Shown here: positions 63,849-64,000 of the stretch, in pieces | Numbering within the stretch: position 1 is the stretch's first letter | Layout of the letters: each line of letters begins with the position of its first letter | NCBI RefSeq assembly: GCF_000698575.1 | Contig: NZ_JFHD01000002.1 | Coordinates: forward strand, 1-64,000 | Length of the DNA stretch: 64,000 bases | DNA from: Caballeronia zhejiangensis | GTDB lineage: Bacteria > Pseudomonadota > Gammaproteobacteria > Burkholderiales > Burkholderiaceae | Reading direction: 5' to 3' | The notes under the pieces: model-generated | What the model saw: the letters and a program-made list of their open reading frames with translations, nothing else | Told to the model about the DNA's origin: nothing | Database searches by the model: none | Translations under genes and position numbers: made by a program

Positions 63849-64000
63849 CTAACTCTGCATCAACCGCTTTTGCCGCGCGACGCTCATGATGAGCCCGGCC
63901 GCGACGCCGAGCGTCGTCAGCGCGGTTCCGCCGTAACTCATGAAGGGCAGCGGCACGCCGACCACCGGCAGGATCCCGCTCACCATGCCGATGTTGACGA
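63849..64000 (-). CDS. rodA: RodA peptidoglycan polymerase, C-terminal end only
   Basis: The last 49 codons of a SEDS-family protein run off the right edge. The segment [19 protein letters not shown] and the next [19 protein letters not shown] match the C-terminal membrane helices of RodA (MrdB), a glycosyltransferase of the elongation machinery. FtsW is less likely: its equivalent reads differently around the GVPLP(F/L) and SYGG motifs. The protein ends RQKRLMQS. Confidence 0.88.
   Translation of the reverse strand, partial: VNIGMVSGILPVVGVPLPFMSYGGTALTTLGVAAGLIMSVARQKRLMQS

Overview
The window comes from a high-GC betaproteobacterium of the Burkholderiaceae (Caballeronia/Paraburkholderia-like). 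The evidence is the chromosome-1 origin arrangement mnmE-yidC-yidD-rnpA-rpmH / dnaA-dnaN-gyrB, GTP-type PEPCK, a short NtrX-like regulator, and strongly G/C-ending codons in the core genes. There are no rRNA genes and no CRISPR array.

Positions 1-17289 are the right-hand part of a genomic island inserted in a tRNA-Ala(CGC) gene; the left end lies outside the window. From left to right it carries a recombination/plasmid-type module on the minus strand (a partial conserved protein, a YqaJ exonuclease, a DUF932 protein and a zinc-knuckle/glycine-zipper protein). Next comes a plus-strand cassette of a ribbon-helix-helix regulator, a SNF2-type helicase with a C-terminal DUF3883 nuclease-like domain, a DUF1156 adenine DNA methyltransferase and a DUF499 P-loop ATPase. 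This is the best candidate for a restriction/DISARM-like anti-phage system, and it has a promoter overlapped by a near-palindromic operator. The right end holds the island's tyrosine integrase, cut in two by a 2621-bp IS21-family element with a 5-bp target duplication. Three perfect 11-bp repeats and the tRNA 3' remnant (attR) follow. A second 20-bp copy of the tRNA T-arm at 12813 suggests two elements in tandem.

Positions 17290-25240 are core chromosome: VOC protein, yaeQ, a secreted protein, a LysE exporter with an NTF2-like partner, mnmE, an HTH regulator, and yidC-yidD-rnpA-rpmH on the minus strand. Positions 25371-31342 hold the origin-proximal region with one perfect DnaA box, then dnaA, dnaN and gyrB. 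Positions 31411-35975 carry an AraC/GyrI-like regulator, a zinc-ribbon protein, dbpA, an MFS exporter and a DUF488 protein.

Positions 36148-37944 hold a single-chain GmrSD-like (DUF262) protein of lower GC next to tRNA-Lys(CTT), probably a second small defence insertion. Positions 38385-47708 carry a thioesterase, patatin, OsmC, a D-2-hydroxyacid dehydrogenase, pckG, a LysR regulator and topB. Positions 47880-58251 carry a thioredoxin-like protein, dprA, then def-fmt, a LysE exporter, htpX, and rsmB-DUF4390-ntrY-ntrX-like. After tRNA-Phe(GAA) come a secreted glycosidase lipoprotein, the queuosine genes queC-queE-queD, an HpcH-type aldolase, a Sel1-repeat protein and the 3' end of rodA.
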